NCBI GenBank assembly: GCA_026986305.1
Contig: JALSOU010000201.1
Location: 1 to 7,073, forward strand
Direction: 5' to 3'
Source: Thermoplasmata archaeon
GTDB taxonomy: Archaea; Thermoplasmatota; Thermoplasmata; WALJ01
Length of the DNA stretch: 7,073 nucleotides
The position numbers were made by a program, and so were the translations under genes. The notes under the pieces were generated by a model, which saw only the letters and a list, made by a program, of their open reading frames with translations, searched no databases and was not told where the DNA came from. The number at the start of each line of letters is the position of its first letter. Position 1 is the stretch's first letter. Of the stretch, positions 4,337 to 7,073 are shown in pieces.

Positions 4337-7073
4337 TTAGCTCTTTTTCTTCCTCCTATAGCTGTTGTATATTATAGCAGCCATTCCGACAGAGGCAAGT
4401 ATGGGTATTATGCCTATTGAAGGACTGTTGTTTCCTCCACTGCCTCCACCCTGCTGGCCGCCACCGCCACCAGCGCTTGGGCCAGTCACAACGAACCTAA
4501 GCTGCTGACTTGCTGGACTTACCATTCCATTTATGTGGTAGCTGGCAGTTATGGTTACAGTATATGTCTTGGTCTCTCCAGCAGGTGCATTACCTGTGAA
4601 TGTGTACTCGAAATAACCGTTAGAGTAAGAAGACTGCTCGAAATCTGCACCTTCTGACGGAGATACGCTTATGTTGAATGTTACCCCTGTCTTAGAGCTA
4701 GAATTGTATGGACCTAAAACCTCTCCAGTAGATGAGAGCAATACCTGCAATTTAACAGACACAGGATCGCCACTCTTAGCTGTGAACGAAGTTCCACCTA
4801 AGACCCTTATCTCGATATTGTATTCAGAGGATGTCGGCGGTAGAACAGCGATATCCACAGCGGATTCTATGGTTGCATCTGCGTTCTTATCGTACACAGA
4901 AGCTTTTACTTTAAGTAAGGTCTGGTTGTTTACAGTTGGGGCGGTGTACTGAAGAACAGCTACACCCTGAGAATTTGTCGGCACAGTCTTTGTATAGCTT
5001 ATATTTCCTCCACTAACGCTAAATGTTACATTTACACCAGGAATCGGCTGCCCATTGCTCTTGTCTGTGAGGGTCGCAGTAAAGGTAACATTGTTTCCGC
5101 TTATGACCTGGGTGGTGGAAGGTGTTACAGTGAGCTCATAGTTGCTTTTTACCTCTTTTCTTATGTTCTCAAGAGAATACCAATTGAATATGGTACCATA
5201 TCTTGGAACCCATCCCTGGAATTCGTTGTTATATGCTTCTACAACATCTCTGTAATATAGAACAATGTATGGAACATCCTCAGCTATAGCATCCTGAAGC
5301 TGGAAGGCTATGGCTCTCCTCTTATTTATATCTGGCTCTCTCTGCATCTTTTCACATAGCTGATCAAATGTCTTGTTATGATAACCGGGATAGTTGTTTC
5401 CTCCAGGCATATCATTCCTTGAGCTGAAGAAATCACATGGTGCTGTGGCAGAAGAAAGCGGTGTTGGTATCGACCAGCCGAGCATATACATCTGGAAGTC
5501 GTGACTGTTTATTTTATCAACTATGGTACCGAACTGAGTCGGTACTGATTTGATATTCAAACCTATACTCTGTGCTGTACTCTGTATAAGCTGCCCTGCC
5601 TGCTGCCTGATAGGATCGTAATCAGCAGGAGGTGTTAAAAGCGTTATTTGCTGCTCTCCGAGAGTTGGTAGGTTATATATTCCATCTCCATCTGTATCAT
5701 TGGCATATTTGTCCAGAATACGCTTTGCTTCTTGTGGATCATACTGATATATCTTTATGTTTGGATTATACCAGAAATTATTTGCTGGAGAAACTACAGA
5801 AGTCCCTACAGTACCAAATCCCTGCAGATAGGTCTGAACTATCGTCTGTTTGTCTACAAGATGGGCAACAGCAACCCTGAAAGGCTTACCTACATCTGTG
5901 TAATTACCAGTGTATGTGGGATTGCTTCCTCCTTCCGGTTTGTATCCTGCATATCCAAAATCTGGAATTCTCATATTGAATGCCACATAGAAGAATCCAA
6001 GATCTGAGTTTCTCACCAGAGTGAGCTGAGGATTGGACTTTATTTCGTCTATATAGCTAGGATCTATGGTCCAAGCTATGTAATCGACCTTACCTGATTC
6101 GAGAGCGCTTATAGCTGTATCTGTATTTCTATATATAACAAATATTATTCCATCTATATATGGCTTTGGATTCCCTTCTTTATCATATTCAGTGTGGAAA
6201 TAATCTCTGAATGTATCTATTTTTGCCTGCTGAAGATCTGAACTCACAAAGGTGAATGGCCCAAAGCTTATGAGACACTGAGGATCGCTCCATGTGAGCT
6301 TATCTGCGATGTGGTTTTTCCATATCCTCTCAGGCATTATCAATGAACTCAATGTATCGATAGTGAAATCGACATACTGGTAGGTGGTGAAATAATGAAG
6401 TGTCAGATCGTCACTATCTTCCCAAACATAGACCACTGGTAGATTCGGATATTTTGCCTGACTTGAGAGATCTACCGTTGGATTTCCAGAAAGATTGCTT
6501 ACTTTTCCATTTTCATAGTTTATAAGAGGAACTTTGGCTCCACCATCGTACTTCTGAAGGTCTCTGCCATACATTATACTTCCGTTAGGGTTCCTCGCCA
6601 CTATGCAATCCAAACTGCTCATATATCTGGGAACATCCGCCATAAGCCTCAGAGAAAAGATGACATCATGAGCCCTGACAAACCGATTGTCTCCTGTCTG
6701 TGATTTCCAGTCATGCCATTTTATGTTTGGCCTGAGTTTAACGGTCCAGTTCCTGAAGTCGTTGTTGTTATCATAATCAGGATATCCTACAGTAGTATTC
6801 CATGTGTTCTGAGGACCGTGATGGAACCACTCAGCAGCCCATGGCTCAATATGGTCATTATTGGTGATGTTTCTCCAGACCAGACCATCGAACATCCACC
6901 CAATAACATTCCATGTCCAAACATCACCTGCAGAGAGAGGGTTCAATGTCTTCACATTATCCTGCATTGCCACCCTAAGATATACCTCTCCTCTACTCGC
7001 CTTCTCTGGCACATAAGCGCTCCCATGCTGCACTGCCCCCAATGGCCCAACAGCCATCATGGCCACGAGAAAC
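4337..7073 (-). CDS. Extracellular solute-binding protein, family 5 (peptide/nickel type), with Ig-like stalk and C-terminal membrane anchor (5' end outside window)
   Basis: Captures substrate outside the cell and delivers it to DppB/DppC. The frame is open through the right edge. A GTG at 7066 is in frame but lies inside a signal peptide, so the true start is upstream. Numbering below takes the codon at 7066 as 1. Order: end of a signal peptide (up to about 17); SBP family 5 module (about 27-632) with TLNPLSAGD near the N-terminus, KLRPNIKWHDW followed by RAHDVIFSL (110-138), and LESGKVDYIAW (322-332); an Asp-rich NDTDGDG loop (456-462) that could bind Ca2+; two Ig-like beta domains (about 641-742 and 746-862); a Gly-rich linker (865-878); one TM helix (about 883-900); and a basic YRRKKKS tail. 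The total of over 909 aa exceeds the usual 500-600 of bacterial DppA/OppA because of the C-terminal additions. The ligand cannot be named from sequence, though the dpp-type neighbours make peptides most likely. Confidence 0.93.
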   Translation of the reverse strand, partial: FLVAMMAVGPLGAVQHGSAYVPEKASRGEVYLRVAMQDNVKTLNPLSAGDVWTWNVIGWMFDGLVWRNITNNDHIEPWAAEWFHHGPQNTWNTTVGYPDYDNNNDFRNWTVKLRPNIKWHDWKSQTGDNRFVRAHDVIFSLRLMADVPRYMSSLDCIVARNPNGSIMYGRDLQKYDGGAKVPLINYENGKVSNLSGNPTVDLSSQAKYPNLPVVYVWEDSDDLTLHYFTTYQYVDFTIDTLSSLIMPERIWKNHIADKLTWSDPQCLISFGPFTFVSSDLQQAKIDTFRDYFHTEYDKEGNPKPYIDGIIFVIYRNTDTAISALESGKVDYIAWTIDPSYIDEIKSNPQLTLVRNSDLGFFYVAFNMRIPDFGYAGYKPEGGSNPTYTGNYTDVGKPFRVAVAHLVDKQTIVQTYLQGFGTVGTSVVSPANNFWYNPNIKIYQYDPQEAKRILDKYANDTDGDGIYNLPTLGEQQITLLTPPADYDPIRQQAGQLIQSTAQSIGLNIKSVPTQFGTIVDKINSHDFQMYMLGWSIPTPLSSATAPCDFFSSRNDMPGGNNYPGYHNKTFDQLCEKMQREPDINKRRAIAFQLQDAIAEDVPYIVLYYRDVVEAYNNEFQGWVPRYGTIFNWYSLENIRKEVKSNYELTVTPSTTQVISGNNVTFTATLTDKSNGQPIPGVNVTFSVSGGNISYTKTVPTNSQGVAVLQYTAPTVNNQTLLKVKASVYDKNADATIESAVDIAVLPPTSSEYNIEIRVLGGTSFTAKSGDPVSVKLQVLLSSTGEVLGPYNSSSKTGVTFNISVSPSEGADFEQSSYSNGYFEYTFTGNAPAGETKTYTVTITASYHINGMVSPASQQLRFVVTGPSAGGGGGQQGGGSGGNNSPSIGIIPILASVGMAAIIYNSYRRKKKS
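4364..4480 (-). other. C-terminal Gly-rich linker and transmembrane anchor of the SBP
   Basis: A flexible linker (GGGGGQQGGGSGG) is followed by about 18 hydrophobic residues (SIGIIPILASVGMAAIIY) and a basic tail (RRKKKS). This predicts a single-pass anchor with the binding domains outside and a short cytoplasmic end, as in many archaeal binding proteins. Confidence 0.85.
4481..5146 (-). other. Domains within the SBP gene: two Ig-like beta-sandwich modules forming a stalk
   Basis: Residues about 641-742 begin YELTVTPSTTQVISGNNVTF and include LTDKSNGQPIPGVNVTFSV and a later GVAVLQYTAP, the pattern of invasin-like (Big-1 type) Ig repeats. Residues about 746-862 form a second beta-rich module (IEIRVLGG ... 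SGDPVSVKLQV ... GYFEYTFTGNAPAGETKTYTVTI). They lie between the binding module and the membrane anchor, so they probably hold the binding module away from the membrane. The first assignment is fairly secure; the second is by composition and strand pattern. Confidence 0.7.
7016..7073 (-). other. Signal peptide (C-terminal part) of the solute-binding protein
   Basis: The first visible residues, FLVAMMAVGPLGAVQHGSA, form a hydrophobic core followed by small residues suited to signal peptidase I. The charged N-region and start codon are beyond the right edge. No lipobox Cys is visible, which agrees with anchoring at the other end of the protein. Confidence 0.75.

Noticed and set aside
4427..4475. 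Tandem repeat or G-rich structural DNA element.
   Set aside because: It is simply the Gly codons of the SBP linker, with irregular third positions.
7064..7066. GTG as the start of the solute-binding protein.
   Set aside because: It sits in the middle of a hydrophobic signal-peptide core, and the frame stays open to the window edge. The true start must be upstream.
1..7073. CRISPR array, tRNA or rRNA gene, insertion sequence or defence system.
   Set aside because: No spaced direct repeats, cloverleaf-like segments, transposase motifs or inverted-repeat ends were seen. The whole window is accounted for by four transporter genes.

Overview
The window carries one strand-uniform gene cluster, read entirely from the minus strand (right to left). 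It encodes most of a dipeptide/oligopeptide-type ABC importer: a solute-binding protein (SBP, family 5), two permeases of the DppB and DppC type, and an ATPase of the DppD type. The SBP gene is cut at its 5' end by the right edge and the ATPase gene is cut at its 3' end by the left edge. The second ATPase (DppF type) that usually completes such a set would lie beyond the left edge.

The organism is most likely an archaeon. The SBP ends in a Gly-rich linker, one transmembrane helix and a basic tail, which is a common way for archaea to hold binding proteins on the cell. Arginine is mostly AGA/AGG and isoleucine is often ATA. Shine-Dalgarno sites are of the GGAGGTGAT type, and a TATA-like box precedes dppB. 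The protein style suggests a heterotrophic, peptide-using euryarchaeon, perhaps of the Thermoplasmata (an inference; no marker gene is present).

Layout in transcription order: SBP (7073 to 4337); a 39-base AT-rich gap with a TATA-like box and a T-rich tract; dppB (4297 to 3320); a 9-12-base gap holding a strong SD; dppC (3307 to 1043); a 1-base gap; dppD (1041 to beyond 1). The three downstream genes are packed tightly enough to be translated as one message.

The standout feature is dppC. It is about 754 residues long rather than the usual roughly 300, because about 460 residues are inserted in the extracytoplasmic loop between the first and second membrane helices. The insert looks like a PQQ/WD40-like beta-propeller with about seven blades and carries all eight N-X-S/T sequons of the protein. 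The SBP also has extra extracellular architecture: two Ig-like domains between the ligand-binding module and the membrane anchor. Together they suggest an importer with a large outer-surface platform. No gene-free stretch longer than 40 bases exists, and I see no credible plus-strand gene, RNA gene, mobile element or CRISPR array.
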